Origin: Sinorhizobium alkalisoli
Lineage (GTDB): Bacteria > Pseudomonadota > Alphaproteobacteria > Rhizobiales > Rhizobiaceae
Assembly: GCF_008932245.1 (NCBI RefSeq)
Contig: NZ_CP034910.1
Location: 1,736,001-1,800,000, forward strand
Direction: 5' to 3'
DNA length: 64,000 bases
Shown: positions 37,353 to 47,078 of the stretch, one piece after another
Position numbering within the stretch: the first letter of the stretch is position 1
Layout: every line of letters begins with the position of its first letter
Translations under genes and position numbers: made by a program
Notes under the pieces: generated by a model
Told to the model about the DNA's origin: nothing
What the model saw: the letters and a program-made list of their open reading frames with translations, nothing else
Databases searched by the model: none

Positions 37353-38321
37353 ATGACCAAGTATTTGCATACTCTCCTTCTCGGATCGGTGGTCACGCTG
37401 GCGACCGTGCCTGCGGTCGCCTACGTCGCTATTGCCCAGGCGCAGCAGCCAGCCGATACCCAAGGACCGGTAGGCATCGACGACTATGCCGCAGACGAAG
37501 ATCCTCCCCTGTTCGACGATCCAGCAATGGCCGTGGAGGCATTCAAAGCCAGCCTCGCCGCCAACGACTTCGATGGTCTTGCCCGGCTCCTGGGGCTTGA
37601 TGCGGCGAAGCTGAAGGAAGGCGAAGACGCGCTGGAGACCTTCGCCCTCATTCGCGAGGGGGCGGCCCGCAATGTCGTCGTTCGCGATCTCGAGGAGCGC
37701 AAGATCCTCCAGATCGGCGACAGGCTCTGGCCCATGCCCTTCCCGATTGCCAAGGGGGAGGACGGCAAGTGGGCCTTCGACACCTATGTCGGGCTCGAGG
37801 AGATCGTCAACCGCCGGGTCGGCGAGAACGAGCTTGAGGCGATCGATACCGCGCGCGCCTATATCGAGGCACAGAAGGACTATTCTTTTCAGGACCGTGA
37901 TGCGGATGGCGTGTTCGAATATGCGCAGAAGCTGATCAGCAGCCCCGGCCAGACCGACGGGCTATACTGGCCCGCCGACCAGGGCGACGGCGAAAGCCCC
38001 GTCGGAGATGCCATCAGCGAGGCGGCCTTGGAAAAGGCAAAGGCGGGTGAGGGCTATTTCGGCTACCGCTTCCGAATCCTGACTTCGCAGGGCGACAATG
38101 TCGCCGGCGGAAGGTACGATTATGTCATCAACGGCAACATGATCGGCGGCTTTGGACTGATCGCCTGGCCGGTTTCCTATGCCGAGACCGGCGTCAAGAC
38201 CTTCGTCGTCAACCAGCAAGGCATTGTCTACGAGCGGGATCTCGGACCGAGCACCGAGGCGATCGTGCCGTTCATCGACCGTTTCGATCCGGACGACAAA
38301 TGGGCTGTGGTCAACGATTGA
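37353..38321 (+). CDS. DUF2950 exported protein
   Basis: 322 residues from the ATG at 37353 with a GAGAGGA site. A signal peptide (VVTLATVPAVAYVAIAQA) is followed by the DUF2950 domain with GEGYFGYRFRIL, AGGRYDYVINGNMIGGF and AWPVSYAETGVKTFV. DUF2950 and DUF3300 genes are recurrent neighbours. The function is unknown; both products are probably periplasmic. The 3' end overlaps that of convergent xdhC by 11 bp. Confidence 0.88.
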   Translation: MTKYLHTLLLGSVVTLATVPAVAYVAIAQAQQPADTQGPVGIDDYAADEDPPLFDDPAMAVEAFKASLAANDFDGLARLLGLDAAKLKEGEDALETFALIREGAARNVVVRDLEERKILQIGDRLWPMPFPIAKGEDGKWAFDTYVGLEEIVNRRVGENELEAIDTARAYIEAQKDYSFQDRDADGVFEYAQKLISSPGQTDGLYWPADQGDGESPVGDAISEAALEKAKAGEGYFGYRFRILTSQGDNVAGGRYDYVINGNMIGGFGLIAWPVSYAETGVKTFVVNQQGIVYERDLGPSTEAIVPFIDRFDPDDKWAVVND

Positions 38322-39174
38322 ATTGATTCGCGGGAGCGGCGTGGCGCTGCTTCGGGTGCTCATAAGTGAGCACTGCCGTAAGAACCTCGGCGGCGGTAAG
38401 GGCCGCGATCACCGCCGGGCGCTTGTCCTTCAGCGCCGCACCGCCGATCGGGCAGACGAGTTGGTCGAAAAGTCCCGGCCGCACGATTTCGCGGGAGAGC
38501 CAGTTCCTGAAGGTGGCGCGTTTCGTCTTCGAGCCGATCATGCCGACATAGGAGGCGTCCCCGCGCGCGAGCGCCTCCGCGGCGATGAGGAAATCCAGTG
38601 CATGATCATGGGTGAGGATGACGAAGGCGCTGCCCGGAGGCGCCTTGCGAACGATCGTCTCCGGCATGGCCGTGAGACAGGTTTCCACGCCCTGCACGTC
38701 GACCGTTGCGAGTTCAAGCTCCCGCGTATCGACGAGCACGGCCCGGACCGGCGCAAGCGACAAGGCCATGGCGAGCGCATTTCCGACATGGCCAGCGCCG
38801 AAAATATAGACGTGAGGGCGGCGCGCCTGCTCACCGTCGCAGCGCTCCACCAGCTTAGAGCGGGTATCACCGTCGACGGCGGCGAAGGAGAGCGCCATTC
38901 GACCGCCGCAGCACTGGCCGATTTCCGGGCCGAGCGGTATTTCCAGCCGATGCTCGGCGGTCGCGCCCCGAAGCAGGTCGCGCGCGTGGTCGATCGCCAT
39001 GAACTCCAATTGCCCGCCGCCGATGGTGGCAAAGATGCGGTCCTTCGAGACGAGCATCCAGGCATCCGTATCGCGCGGGGTCGAGCCTGCCGCGCCCGTC
39101 ACCTCGATGAGGATACAGGCGGGCTCCCGGGCGAGAAAATCGCGGATGTCCTTTCTTGTCGCCATCTCCATCAT
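38311..39174 (-). CDS. xdhC: Xanthine dehydrogenase accessory protein XdhC
   Basis: 287 residues. The N-terminal part carries EVTGAAGSTPRDTDAWM and GGGQLEFMAIDHA, and the C-terminal part a Rossmann-like domain (VYIFGAGHVGNALAMAL, YVGMIGSKTKRATF), the standard XdhC/CoxI architecture. XdhC binds and sulfurates the molybdenum cofactor before insertion into XdhB. The ATG at 39174 overlaps the xdhB stop as ATGA; two further ATGs follow within nine bases. It is the last gene of uraH-xdhA-xdhB-xdhC. Confidence 0.93.
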   Translation of the reverse strand: MMEMATRKDIRDFLAREPACILIEVTGAAGSTPRDTDAWMLVSKDRIFATIGGGQLEFMAIDHARDLLRGATAEHRLEIPLGPEIGQCCGGRMALSFAAVDGDTRSKLVERCDGEQARRPHVYIFGAGHVGNALAMALSLAPVRAVLVDTRELELATVDVQGVETCLTAMPETIVRKAPPGSAFVILTHDHALDFLIAAEALARGDASYVGMIGSKTKRATFRNWLSREIVRPGLFDQLVCPIGGAALKDKRPAVIAALTAAEVLTAVLTYEHPKQRHAAPANQFNR

Positions 39175-41507
39175 CCGTCCGCTTCTGCCGAGCGCAGTCG
39201 CTCGATTGCCATCAGCACACGCTCCGGCGTCGCCGGCGCGTCGATGCGCGGCGGAATACGATAGCCCGCCACGCTCGCCGCTGCCATGGATATCGCTTCG
39301 AGAACTGAAATGCCCAACATGAAGGGCGGTTCCCCGACTGCCTTCGAGCGACGGATCGTCTCCTCGCGGTTGACCGACCATTCGGCGAGCCGCACATTGA
39401 AGACACGCGGCCGGTCCGAGGCGAGCGGGATCTTGTAGGTCGAGGGGGCATGGGTGCGCAGCCGCCCCTTTGCATCCCACCAGAGTTCCTCGGTCGTGAG
39501 CCATCCCATGCCCTGGACGAAGGCGCCCTCCACCTGGCCGAGATCAAGCGCCGGATTGAGCGACCGGCCGACGTCATGAAGGATATCGGTGCGCTCGACC
39601 TGGTATTCGCCGGTCAGCGTGTCGACGGAGACCTCGGAACAGGAGGCGCCATAGGCAAAGTAGTAGAACGGCCTTCCCTTGCCCTCCGAGCGGTCCCAAT
39701 GGATCTTCGGCGTCTTGTAGAAGCCGGCCGCCGAGAGCTGCACGCGCGCGGCATAGGCGGACTTGATGAGATCCGCAAAGGCGATGCGCTCTGCGCCTAC
39801 GCGGACCATATTCGGCTCAAAAGCCACGTCGGCCTCGCTGAGGCCGTAGCGATCCGCCGCGAAGCGCACCAGCCGCGCCTTGATCTGCTGGGCCGCATTG
39901 GCGGCGGCCATGCCATTCAGGTCGGACCCGGAGGAGGCCGCGGTCGCGGACGTGTTCGGCACCTTGCCGGTCGAGGTCGCCGTCACCTTGATGCAGTCGA
40001 GATCGACCTGGAACTCGTCCGCCACGACCTGGGCAACCTTGGTATGGAGCCCCTGCCCCATCTCCGTGCCGCCATGGTTCAGCTGGATCGACCCGTCCGT
40101 ATAGACATGGATCAGGGCACCGGCCTGGTTGTATTCCGTCTTGGTGAAGGAGATGCCGAACTTCACCGGCGTCAGAGCGATGCCGCGCCTGACCACGTGG
40201 TTCTCGCGGTTAAACGCAAGCACGGCCCGCCGGCGGGCAGCGTAATCGGCTGAGGTTTCCAGTTCCCCGATGATCCGGCCGATGATGTTATCTTCCACCG
40301 TCTGGTGGTACGGCGTCAGGTTCCGCCCCTCGCCGCCATAAAAATTGAGCTTGCGGATTTCGAGCGGATCCTTGCCGAGCGTATAGGCAATGTCCTCGAT
40401 CATCCGCTCGCCGCCGACCATGCCCTGCGGACCGCCGAAGCCGCGAAAGGCGGTGTTCGAGACCGTATTGGTCTTCTGCGGCCGCGAGCGCAGCCTGACA
40501 TTCGGGTAGAAATAGCAATTGTCGGCATGGAAGAGCGCACGGTCGGTCACGGGCCCGGAAAGATCGGCCGAGAAGCCACAGCGCGCGGCGAACACCGCGT
40601 CCACCGCCTCAATGTGGCCTTCGTCGTCGAAACCGATCTTGTAGCCGACATGGAAATCGTGGCGTTTGCCCGTCGCCGTCATGTCGTCGTCGCGGTCCGG
40701 GCGCAGCTTGACGGCGCGGCCGAATTTCTTCGCCGCAAGCGCCGCGGCGGCGGCGAACAGGTTCGCCTGCGTCTCCTTGCCGCCGAAGGCGCCGCCCATC
40801 CGGCGGATATTGACCGTTACCGCATTGGATGGAACGCCGAGCACCTGGGCGACCATGTGCTGCGTCTCGCTCGGGTGCTGCGTCGAGGCGAAGACCGTGA
40901 CCTCGTCGTCCTCGCCGGGGATGGCGAGGGAGATGTGACCTTCGAGATAGAAATGATCCTGGCCGCCGATCCGCATCTCGCCTTCGACGACATGCCGCGA
41001 TTTGGCAAAACCGGCTTCGATATCACCCCGTTCGAGCTTCAGCGGATCGACGACCAGCGGATAATTCGCAGCCGCGGCCTCCACAACGTCGGTGACGTGC
41101 GGCAGATCCCGGTATTCGATCCTGACCTTTGCCGCCGCACGCCGGGCTGCGTCGCGCGTGGTGGCGATGACGGCGAAGACCGGCTGTCCATGGAACTCGA
41201 CCTTGTCGGTTGCGAACACGGGATCGTCGTGCTTGTGCGCCGGACTGATGTCGTTCTCGCCGGGAATATCTCTGGACGTCACGATGCCGATAACGCCGGG
41301 GCTGCTCGTCACCGCGCCGAAATCGATGGAGAGGATTTCGGCGTGGGCGCGCTCAGACAGGCCGAGATAGCCGTGCAGCGTCCCGGCCGGCTCGGAAATA
41401 TCGTCGATATATTCGGCCGTTCCGGTGACATGCTTATGGCCGGATTCGTGCCGCTCCTGCTCATGGACGCCACCGCGGATGCGATCGACGGGCTGCATCA
41501 CATTCAT
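39171..41507 (-). CDS. xdhB: Xanthine dehydrogenase, molybdopterin-binding subunit
   Basis: 778 residues. N-terminal aldehyde oxidase/xanthine dehydrogenase a/b hammerhead domain (HVTGTAEYIDDI), then the large Mo-cofactor domain with MGGAFGGKETQ, RGFGGPQG, GTEMGQGLHTK and the catalytic Glu region VGEPPFMLGISV near the end. It oxidises hypoxanthine to xanthine and xanthine to urate with XdhA. It lies 13 bp downstream of xdhA and overlaps xdhC. Confidence 0.96.
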   Translation of the reverse strand: MNVMQPVDRIRGGVHEQERHESGHKHVTGTAEYIDDISEPAGTLHGYLGLSERAHAEILSIDFGAVTSSPGVIGIVTSRDIPGENDISPAHKHDDPVFATDKVEFHGQPVFAVIATTRDAARRAAAKVRIEYRDLPHVTDVVEAAAANYPLVVDPLKLERGDIEAGFAKSRHVVEGEMRIGGQDHFYLEGHISLAIPGEDDEVTVFASTQHPSETQHMVAQVLGVPSNAVTVNIRRMGGAFGGKETQANLFAAAAALAAKKFGRAVKLRPDRDDDMTATGKRHDFHVGYKIGFDDEGHIEAVDAVFAARCGFSADLSGPVTDRALFHADNCYFYPNVRLRSRPQKTNTVSNTAFRGFGGPQGMVGGERMIEDIAYTLGKDPLEIRKLNFYGGEGRNLTPYHQTVEDNIIGRIIGELETSADYAARRRAVLAFNRENHVVRRGIALTPVKFGISFTKTEYNQAGALIHVYTDGSIQLNHGGTEMGQGLHTKVAQVVADEFQVDLDCIKVTATSTGKVPNTSATAASSGSDLNGMAAANAAQQIKARLVRFAADRYGLSEADVAFEPNMVRVGAERIAFADLIKSAYAARVQLSAAGFYKTPKIHWDRSEGKGRPFYYFAYGASCSEVSVDTLTGEYQVERTDILHDVGRSLNPALDLGQVEGAFVQGMGWLTTEELWWDAKGRLRTHAPSTYKIPLASDRPRVFNVRLAEWSVNREETIRRSKAVGEPPFMLGISVLEAISMAAASVAGYRIPPRIDAPATPERVLMAIERLRSAEADG

Positions 41508-41520
41508 GTGCTCAAGCCTC

Positions 41521-42999
41521 CTAAACGGCGACCGCGAGACCGCGGTCGATGCGGAAATTGCTCGTCCCCTGGGTTTCCAGATAAAAGCGACGCAACAGGT
41601 TCTCGGCGACGAGCATCCGGTAGTCGGCCGAGGCCCGCCAATCGCTGAGAGGCGTGAAATCTCGCTCGAAGGCCGAGGCGGCCGCCTCGACTACGGCTTC
41701 GCTCCAGATGCCCCCCTTCAGCGCCGCCTCCACGCTCCTGGCGCGCTTCGGCGTGCCCGCCATGCCGCCGAAGGCAATGACCGCATCGGCAACCCTACCT
41801 TCCTCGAACTTCACGCGGAAAGCGCCGCAAACAGCCGAGATATCCTCGTCGAACCGTTTGGAAACCTTGTAGACCGCAAGACGCTCCTCCCTGCCGATGA
41901 ACGGGACCCGGATGCTCTCGACGAATTCGCCGGGCTCGCGATCCTGTCTGCCGTACTCGATGAAGAATCCTTCGAGCGGCAGCGTCCGCCGCCTCTCTCC
42001 CTTGCGCAAAGTCACCGATGCGCCGAGCGCGATCAGTGCCGGCGGCGTGTCGCCGATCGGAGAGCCGTTGGCGATATTGCCGCCGATGGTGCCCATGTTG
42101 CGCACCTGCTCGCCGCCGATCCGGTCCCAGAGCTCGCTGAGTTGCGGCAGATGACGGACGATTACCGGATAGGCCTCCGAATAGCTGGCACCTGCGCCAA
42201 GCGTGATGCCGCTCTCGTCTACGGAAATCCGTCGCAACTCGTCGAGAGGGGAGAGGTGAACGACCGGCGCGATCTCGCGCATGAACTTCGTCACCCACAG
42301 GCCGACATCGGTCGAGCCGGCAACGATCGTCGCGTTCGGATTGGCTTCGAGCACCGCAGCGAGATCGTCGACCGAGCCCGGCAGCACGATGCTTTCGTCC
42401 TCGCCGCCGATCTCGACGCGACGGCCATCCTTGAGCGAGACGAGCTGTCGGGTGATCTTGTCGCGTTCGGCAACCAGCGGATCCTTTCCGAGCTCACCGA
42501 TCGACGAAATCGCTTCCGCCGCGCGGATTATGGCGGCATAGCCGGTGCAACGACAGAGATTGCCCTGCAGCGCCTTCTCGATCTCCCGGATGCTCGGTTG
42601 CGCGTTCCCCATCCAGAGCCCGTAAAGCGACATCACAAAACCGGGCGTGCAGAAGCCGCACTGGGAGGCATGGGTCTCAACCATCGCCTGCTGCACCGGA
42701 TGCAGCGGACCACTCGGCTGCGAAAGCGCCTCGACGGTCACGACATGACAGCCGTCGAGCGAAGCAACGAAGCGAATGCAGGCATTGACGGATTCGTATT
42801 TCAACCGGCCCTCGAACAATCGACCGACGAGCACCGTGCAGGCGCCGCAGTCGCCCTCGGCGCAGCCTTCCTTGGTGCCGCGCAAGTTGCGATCGATACG
42901 CAGGAAGTCGAGCAGAGTCTGGACCGGCGAGACTTCGGCAAGCTCGACCAGCCGATCGTTCAGGATGAAGCGGATCGTGTTGCGGATCTCGATTATCAT
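41521..42999 (-). CDS. xdhA: Xanthine dehydrogenase, FeS/FAD subunit
   Basis: 492 residues. Two [2Fe-2S] clusters are visible in the first ~150 residues (KEGCAEGDCGACTV; then QCGFCTPGF and CRCTGY), followed by the FAD-binding domain (NATIVAGSTDVGLWVTKF, GTIGGNIANGSPIGD) and the CO-dehydrogenase flavoprotein C-terminal domain. It passes electrons from XdhB to NAD+. It starts six bases after the uraH stop. Confidence 0.96.
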   Translation of the reverse strand: MIIEIRNTIRFILNDRLVELAEVSPVQTLLDFLRIDRNLRGTKEGCAEGDCGACTVLVGRLFEGRLKYESVNACIRFVASLDGCHVVTVEALSQPSGPLHPVQQAMVETHASQCGFCTPGFVMSLYGLWMGNAQPSIREIEKALQGNLCRCTGYAAIIRAAEAISSIGELGKDPLVAERDKITRQLVSLKDGRRVEIGGEDESIVLPGSVDDLAAVLEANPNATIVAGSTDVGLWVTKFMREIAPVVHLSPLDELRRISVDESGITLGAGASYSEAYPVIVRHLPQLSELWDRIGGEQVRNMGTIGGNIANGSPIGDTPPALIALGASVTLRKGERRRTLPLEGFFIEYGRQDREPGEFVESIRVPFIGREERLAVYKVSKRFDEDISAVCGAFRVKFEEGRVADAVIAFGGMAGTPKRARSVEAALKGGIWSEAVVEAAASAFERDFTPLSDWRASADYRMLVAENLLRRFYLETQGTSNFRIDRGLAVAV

Positions 43000-43005
43000 T
43001 GCTTG

Positions 43006-43371
43006 TCAGCTCCCGCGATAGGTGGAATAAGCGAAGGGCGAGAGCAGGAGCGGCACGTGGTAGTGCGCGCCTGGATCGGCAATTCCGAAGCGGATCGGGA
43101 TGAGGTCGAGGAATGGAGCGGCAGCGCCTTCGGCGCCCATATATTCGCCCGCGTGAAACCGCAATTCATAGATCCCGCATTCCATCGCCTCTCCGCTGAT
43201 GAGCGGGTCATCGCATCGGCCGTCGCCATTCGTACGGACCGACACAATATGCTCGCGCCATTCGCCGTCGAGACGGTAAAGGTCGATCCTCAGGTTCGCC
43301 GCCGGCTTGCCGCTTGCCGTGTCCAGCACGTGGGTGGTCAGCCGCCCGGCGCCGCCGCTCTCAGTTTGCAT
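43006..43371 (-). CDS. uraH: 5-Hydroxyisourate hydrolase (transthyretin-like)
   Basis: 121 residues from the ATG at 43371, after GAGGAGGAAAGG; the much longer open frame upstream is non-coding. The protein has the N-terminal [14 protein letters not shown] signature and ends with the diagnostic YRGS. It hydrolyses 5-hydroxyisourate from PuuD to OHCU. It is the first gene of the minus-strand uraH-xdhABC operon and is divergent from puuE-uraD across a 174-bp promoter region. Confidence 0.95.
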   Translation of the reverse strand: MQTESGGAGRLTTHVLDTASGKPAANLRIDLYRLDGEWREHIVSVRTNGDGRCDDPLISGEAMECGIYELRFHAGEYMGAEGAAAPFLDLIPIRFGIADPGAHYHVPLLLSPFAYSTYRGS

Positions 43372-43545
43372 GCCTTTCCTCCTCCCAACTCGCTCCTGGC
43401 AGTCGATGGCCGAGTATCCGGAGGACTGCCCGCCTTGTGTAGCGCGCATAGGCTTCGAGACTTTCAAATTTTTCGAGGGGAATTGGACCCGATATTCCTC
43501 GCTACGAATCCTTCCTCGAAAAAACAACAGGAGGATTTGCTTCAC

Positions 43546-44961
43546 ATGAGATATCCGCGCGATCTCCACGGCTACGGCCCCGATCCGAATGTGGCCTGGC
43601 CGGACCAAGCCTGCATCGCCGTGCAATTCGTCGTCAATTACGAGGAGGGCGGCGAAAATTGCGTGCTGCACGGCGATGCGGCTTCCGAGGCATTTCTCTC
43701 GGAAATCGTCGGCGCCGAGCCCTGGCCCGGCAAGCGCCATTGGAACATGGAGACGATCTATGAATACGGCGCACGCGCCGGCTTCTGGCGCTTGCACCGG
43801 ATTCTTACCGACCGGCGCGTACCGGTTACGGTCTATGGCGTCGCAACCGCCTTGCAGCGATCACCCGCACAGGTGGCCGCCATGCAAAGTGCAGGCTGGG
43901 AAATCGCTTCGCATGGGCTGAAATGGATAGAGCACAGGGATTTCACTGCCGAGGAAGAGCGCGCGATAATTGCCGAAGCGGTCCGGCTGCACACCATCGT
44001 CACCGGCGAGCCGCCGCGGGGCTGGTATACGGGCCGCTGCTCGGAGAACACGCTCGATCTCGTCACCGCGACCGGCGGCTTCGATTATATTTCCGACAGC
44101 TATGCGGACGACCTGCCCTACTGGCACGAGCATGCCGACCGGCACCAACTCGTCATCCCCTACACGCTCGACGCCAACGACATGCGCTTCGCAACGGCGC
44201 AGGGCTTCAACAGCGGCGATCAGTTCTTCAGTTACCTCAAGGACAGTTTCGACATGCTCTATGCCGAAGGGCTGGCCGGCTCTCCGAAGATGATGAGTAT
44301 CGGCCTTCACTGCCGTCTCGCCGGGCGGCCCGGGCGGGCAGCTGCCCTCGCCCGCTTCATCGATTACGTCAAGAGCCATGAAAAAGTCTGGCTCGCCCGC
44401 CGTATCGACATCGCCCGCTACTGGGCCGACGCCTACCCGTTCCGCCCGGCGGACGATCGCCCCTCGCGGCTTTCCGAGGCGGACTTCGTCGCCCGTTTTG
44501 GCGGCGTATTCGAGCATTCGGACTGGATCGCCCGGCGCGCCTTTGCCCGCGAGCTCTCGCCTGCCCACGACACGGCCACCGGTCTCTCCGCGGCACTGAC
44601 GGCGGTCTTTCGCGGGTCGAGCGAAGCGGAACGCCTTGGGGTGCTCAATGCCCACCCGGATCTGGCGGGCAAGCTCGCCCAGGCGAAGCGCCTGACCGAG
44701 AGCTCGACCAACGAACAGGCTTCGGCCGGTCTCGGCGCGTTGACGGATCGTGAGCGGGAACGCTTCGCGACGCTCAACGCCGCCTATGTCGAGACCTTCG
44801 GCTTCCCCTTCATCATGGCGGTCAAAGGGCGCAGCAAGGACGAAATCCTCGCCTCCTTCGAAGAGCGGATCGGCAACGACCGCGATACCGAATTCGAGAC
44901 GGCATGCCGCCAGGTGGAGCGGATCGCGGTGCTGCGCCTCGAGCAGATGCTACCGGACTGA
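43546..44961 (+). CDS. Allantoinase PuuE / OHCU decarboxylase UraD fusion
   Basis: 471 residues from the ATG at 43546, behind AGGAGG. Residues ~1-305 are a polysaccharide-deacetylase-fold, metal-independent allantoinase ([45 protein letters not shown]); residues ~315-471 are the OHCU decarboxylase ([11 protein letters not shown] with the catalytic His, and [16 protein letters not shown]). One polypeptide thus performs decarboxylation of OHCU to (S)-allantoin and its hydrolysis to allantoate. Both halves are full length with conserved motifs. The frame is open far upstream but that part is shadow of xdhA/uraH. Confidence 0.95.
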   Translation: MRYPRDLHGYGPDPNVAWPDQACIAVQFVVNYEEGGENCVLHGDAASEAFLSEIVGAEPWPGKRHWNMETIYEYGARAGFWRLHRILTDRRVPVTVYGVATALQRSPAQVAAMQSAGWEIASHGLKWIEHRDFTAEEERAIIAEAVRLHTIVTGEPPRGWYTGRCSENTLDLVTATGGFDYISDSYADDLPYWHEHADRHQLVIPYTLDANDMRFATAQGFNSGDQFFSYLKDSFDMLYAEGLAGSPKMMSIGLHCRLAGRPGRAAALARFIDYVKSHEKVWLARRIDIARYWADAYPFRPADDRPSRLSEADFVARFGGVFEHSDWIARRAFARELSPAHDTATGLSAALTAVFRGSSEAERLGVLNAHPDLAGKLAQAKRLTESSTNEQASAGLGALTDRERERFATLNAAYVETFGFPFIMAVKGRSKDEILASFEERIGNDRDTEFETACRQVERIAVLRLEQMLPD

Positions 44962-44978
44962 AGACAGCAAAAGCAGAA

Positions 44979-45020
44979 CGAAACAGCCGGACCCGCATCG
45001 CTGCGGGTCCGGCTGTTTCG
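44979..45020. terminator. Strong bidirectional hairpin terminator
   Basis: A perfect 19-bp stem (beginning CGAAACAGCCGG, ending CCGGCTGTTTCG) with a 4-nt TCGC loop lies between the convergent puuE-uraD and NCS2 permease genes. Its A/T outer bases provide a weak A/T flank in both directions. Confidence 0.85.
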
Positions 45021-45036
45021 TCTGAAACGTAGATCG

Positions 45037-46329
45037 TCACTCGGCAAAGAAGGCGAAGCGCACGATGAACAGCGCTGCAACGATCTGCGTCGCCGGGTGG
45101 ATGACGGTCCAGCGGCCCGTGCACAGCTTCAGGATCACATAGCTCACGAAGCCGAAGGCAAGACCGTTGGCAATCGAGTAGGTGAAGGGCATGGCGAGCG
45201 CCGTCAGCGCAGCCGGCGCCGCCTCGGTCAGGTCGTCCCAATCGATTTCCGTCAGTTCGCGCATCATCAGCCCCGCAACGTAAAGCAGCGCCGGCGCGGT
45301 CGCGTAGGACGGGACGGCGGCGGCGAGCGGTGAGACGAAAAGGGCCGCGAGGAACAATACCGAAATGGTGAGCGCGGTCAGGCCGGTGCGGCCGCCCGCC
45401 TGCACGCCTGAGGCGCTTTCGACATAGGCGGTGGTGCTGCTGGTGCCGATCATCGATCCGGCGATAATGGCCGAACTGTCGGCAAGCAGCGCACGTCCGA
45501 GGCGGTTGGGCTTGGCTTCTTCCACCAGCTTCGCCCGCTTGGCAACACCGATCAGCGTACCGGTGGCATCGAAGACTTCCACGAGCACGAAGACGAGGAT
45601 CACATGGACGAGACCGCCATGCAGGGCGCCCATGATGTCGAGTTGGAAGAACGTCGGTGCGATGCTCGGCGGTGCGGAGACGACGCCCTTGAATTCGGAA
45701 ACGCCGAGAACCATCGACAGGACCGTCACGACGAGAATGCCGATCAGGATCGAACCGCGGACTCGTAGCGAGTCGAGCACAGCAATGACGAAGAAGCCAA
45801 GGATTGCCAGCAGCGGCCCGGTCTGCTTCAGGTCGCCGAGGCCGACCAGCGTCGCCGGATTGTCGACGACGATGCCGGCATTCTTGAGCGCGATGATGCC
45901 GAGAAACAGGCCGATACCGGCCGCAATGGCGCTGCGCAGCGAATGCGGAATACCGGCGATCAGCCAGCTGCGGACGCCCGTCACGGTCAAAAACAGGAAG
46001 ATGATGCCCGAGATGAACACGGCGCCAAGCGCCTGCTGCCAAGTGAAGCCGAGTGCTGCCACCACGGTGAAGGCGAAGAAGGCGTTGAGCCCCATGCCCG
46101 GCGCCATGCCGATCGGCCAATTGGCGACGAGCGCCATTACGGCGGAACCAAGGGCCGCCGCAAGACAGGTCGCGACGAAGACCGCGTCGCGGTCCATGCC
46201 GGTGGTCGAAAGGATATCCGGGTTGACGAAGATGATGTACGACATCGTCAGGAATGTCGTGAGACCCGCCACCAGCTCGGTGCGGATTGTGGTGTCATGC
46301 TCTTTCAGTTTGAATAGTCGCTCGAACAT
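45037..46329 (-). CDS. NCS2-family purine permease (AzgA-like)
   Basis: 430 residues with about twelve to fourteen membrane segments. Features of the hypoxanthine/guanine branch of NCS2 are FKLKEHDTTIRTELVAGLTT at the N-terminus, MALVANWPIGMAPGMGLNAFF, and FVLVEVFDATGTLIGVAKRA. It would bring guanine, hypoxanthine or adenine into the cell for guaD and xdhAB. It is convergent with puuE-uraD; its leader holds an inverted repeat 14 bp before the ATG. Confidence 0.92.
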   Translation of the reverse strand: MFERLFKLKEHDTTIRTELVAGLTTFLTMSYIIFVNPDILSTTGMDRDAVFVATCLAAALGSAVMALVANWPIGMAPGMGLNAFFAFTVVAALGFTWQQALGAVFISGIIFLFLTVTGVRSWLIAGIPHSLRSAIAAGIGLFLGIIALKNAGIVVDNPATLVGLGDLKQTGPLLAILGFFVIAVLDSLRVRGSILIGILVVTVLSMVLGVSEFKGVVSAPPSIAPTFFQLDIMGALHGGLVHVILVFVLVEVFDATGTLIGVAKRAKLVEEAKPNRLGRALLADSSAIIAGSMIGTSSTTAYVESASGVQAGGRTGLTALTISVLFLAALFVSPLAAAVPSYATAPALLYVAGLMMRELTEIDWDDLTEAAPAALTALAMPFTYSIANGLAFGFVSYVILKLCTGRWTVIHPATQIVAALFIVRFAFFAE

Positions 46330-46739
46330 TGTTCCTCCCTTGGATCACGGCTCATGGACGTGATCGATCCTCATGGCAGGACGCGGACTCGTGGAATCCG
46401 GCCGCCTCTCCTCGACCCGCTCCGGCAGGCGCACCGCCGCGAGACAGGGGCCGGCAACCGCTCCTCCGGCTCCGACCATTGCTGTTTCTGACCGGTCGTT
46501 GGACGATCCAGGTTCACGGCGGCCCTTTGGCCGCGGCGCACGAGCGCTCTCGCCTCTCATTCGCAGCCTGCTGATTGTGCTTCGTCGCGCGAGCGACCGC
46601 TAGCCGCCTATTTCCCAAAGGAAAACGAAACACTTTCAAGAATCTCCAGGGCAGTCGGCATGCTGCACCCGATCCCCGTAGCAAACGTCCGAGGCTCCGA
46701 ATGCCTTACTTTGCAACTATTGCGTTGCTTCGAAGCCGG
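46330..46739. other. Intergenic region upstream of NCS2 permease
   Basis: 410 bp between the NCS2 gene and cbpM, which both read leftwards. Apart from the inverted repeat at 46343-46365 I see no gene, riboswitch fold or transcription-factor consensus that I can name. Small frames here look like chance. Confidence 0.45.
46343..46365. promoter_or_regulatory. Inverted repeat in the NCS2 permease leader
   Basis: GATCACG, 9 bp, CGTGATC: a perfect 7-bp inverted repeat 14 bp before the permease start codon. It could be a repressor operator or an mRNA hairpin close to the ribosome site (GGGAGG). Confidence 0.4.
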
Positions 46740-47078
46740 CTATAGCCGCCGGCCGCTTCGCGCCGAGAGGGCCTGCCTCAATTGCTGGAGAACGTCATCG
46801 CGCTGATCCACCAATGCCGTCGCGATCGTCCTGAGCTCGCACCTCAGCCCATAGAGCTGATCCAGCAGCGTCAGAATGATCGGCACGGCGTCATCATTGA
46901 CGTTCATGTCGCTGCGCAGTTCACAGACCAGGCGAATTCGAGCGATATCGACCTCGTCGAAGACGGGCCCTGCTTCGCCTTGCGATGGCATGATCCAGCC
47001 GCGCTGCACCCATTGACGCAACTGCCTGAGGGTGATTGTACCGAAGACTTCGAGGACTTCCCTTTCACGCAGCTTCAT
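46740..47078 (-). CDS. cbpM: Chaperone modulator CbpM
   Basis: 112 residues of the MerR-like CbpM family: a helix-turn-helix-like N-terminus (TLRQLRQWVQRGWIMP, FDEVDIARIRLVCELRSDM) followed by a helical tail (LDQLYGLRCELRTIATAL). CbpM inhibits the DnaJ homologue CbpA. Its ATG overlaps the cbpA stop (ATGA), so the two are translationally coupled. Confidence 0.9.
   Translation of the reverse strand: MKLREREVLEVFGTITLRQLRQWVQRGWIMPSQGEAGPVFDEVDIARIRLVCELRSDMNVNDDAVPIILTLLDQLYGLRCELRTIATALVDQRDDVLQQLRQALSARSGRRL

Noticed and set aside
41425..43545. Long plus-strand frame upstream of puuE-uraD
   Set aside because: It is continuous with the real gene but antisense to xdhA and uraH; the AGGAGG site and the conserved PuuE start fix the ATG at 43546.
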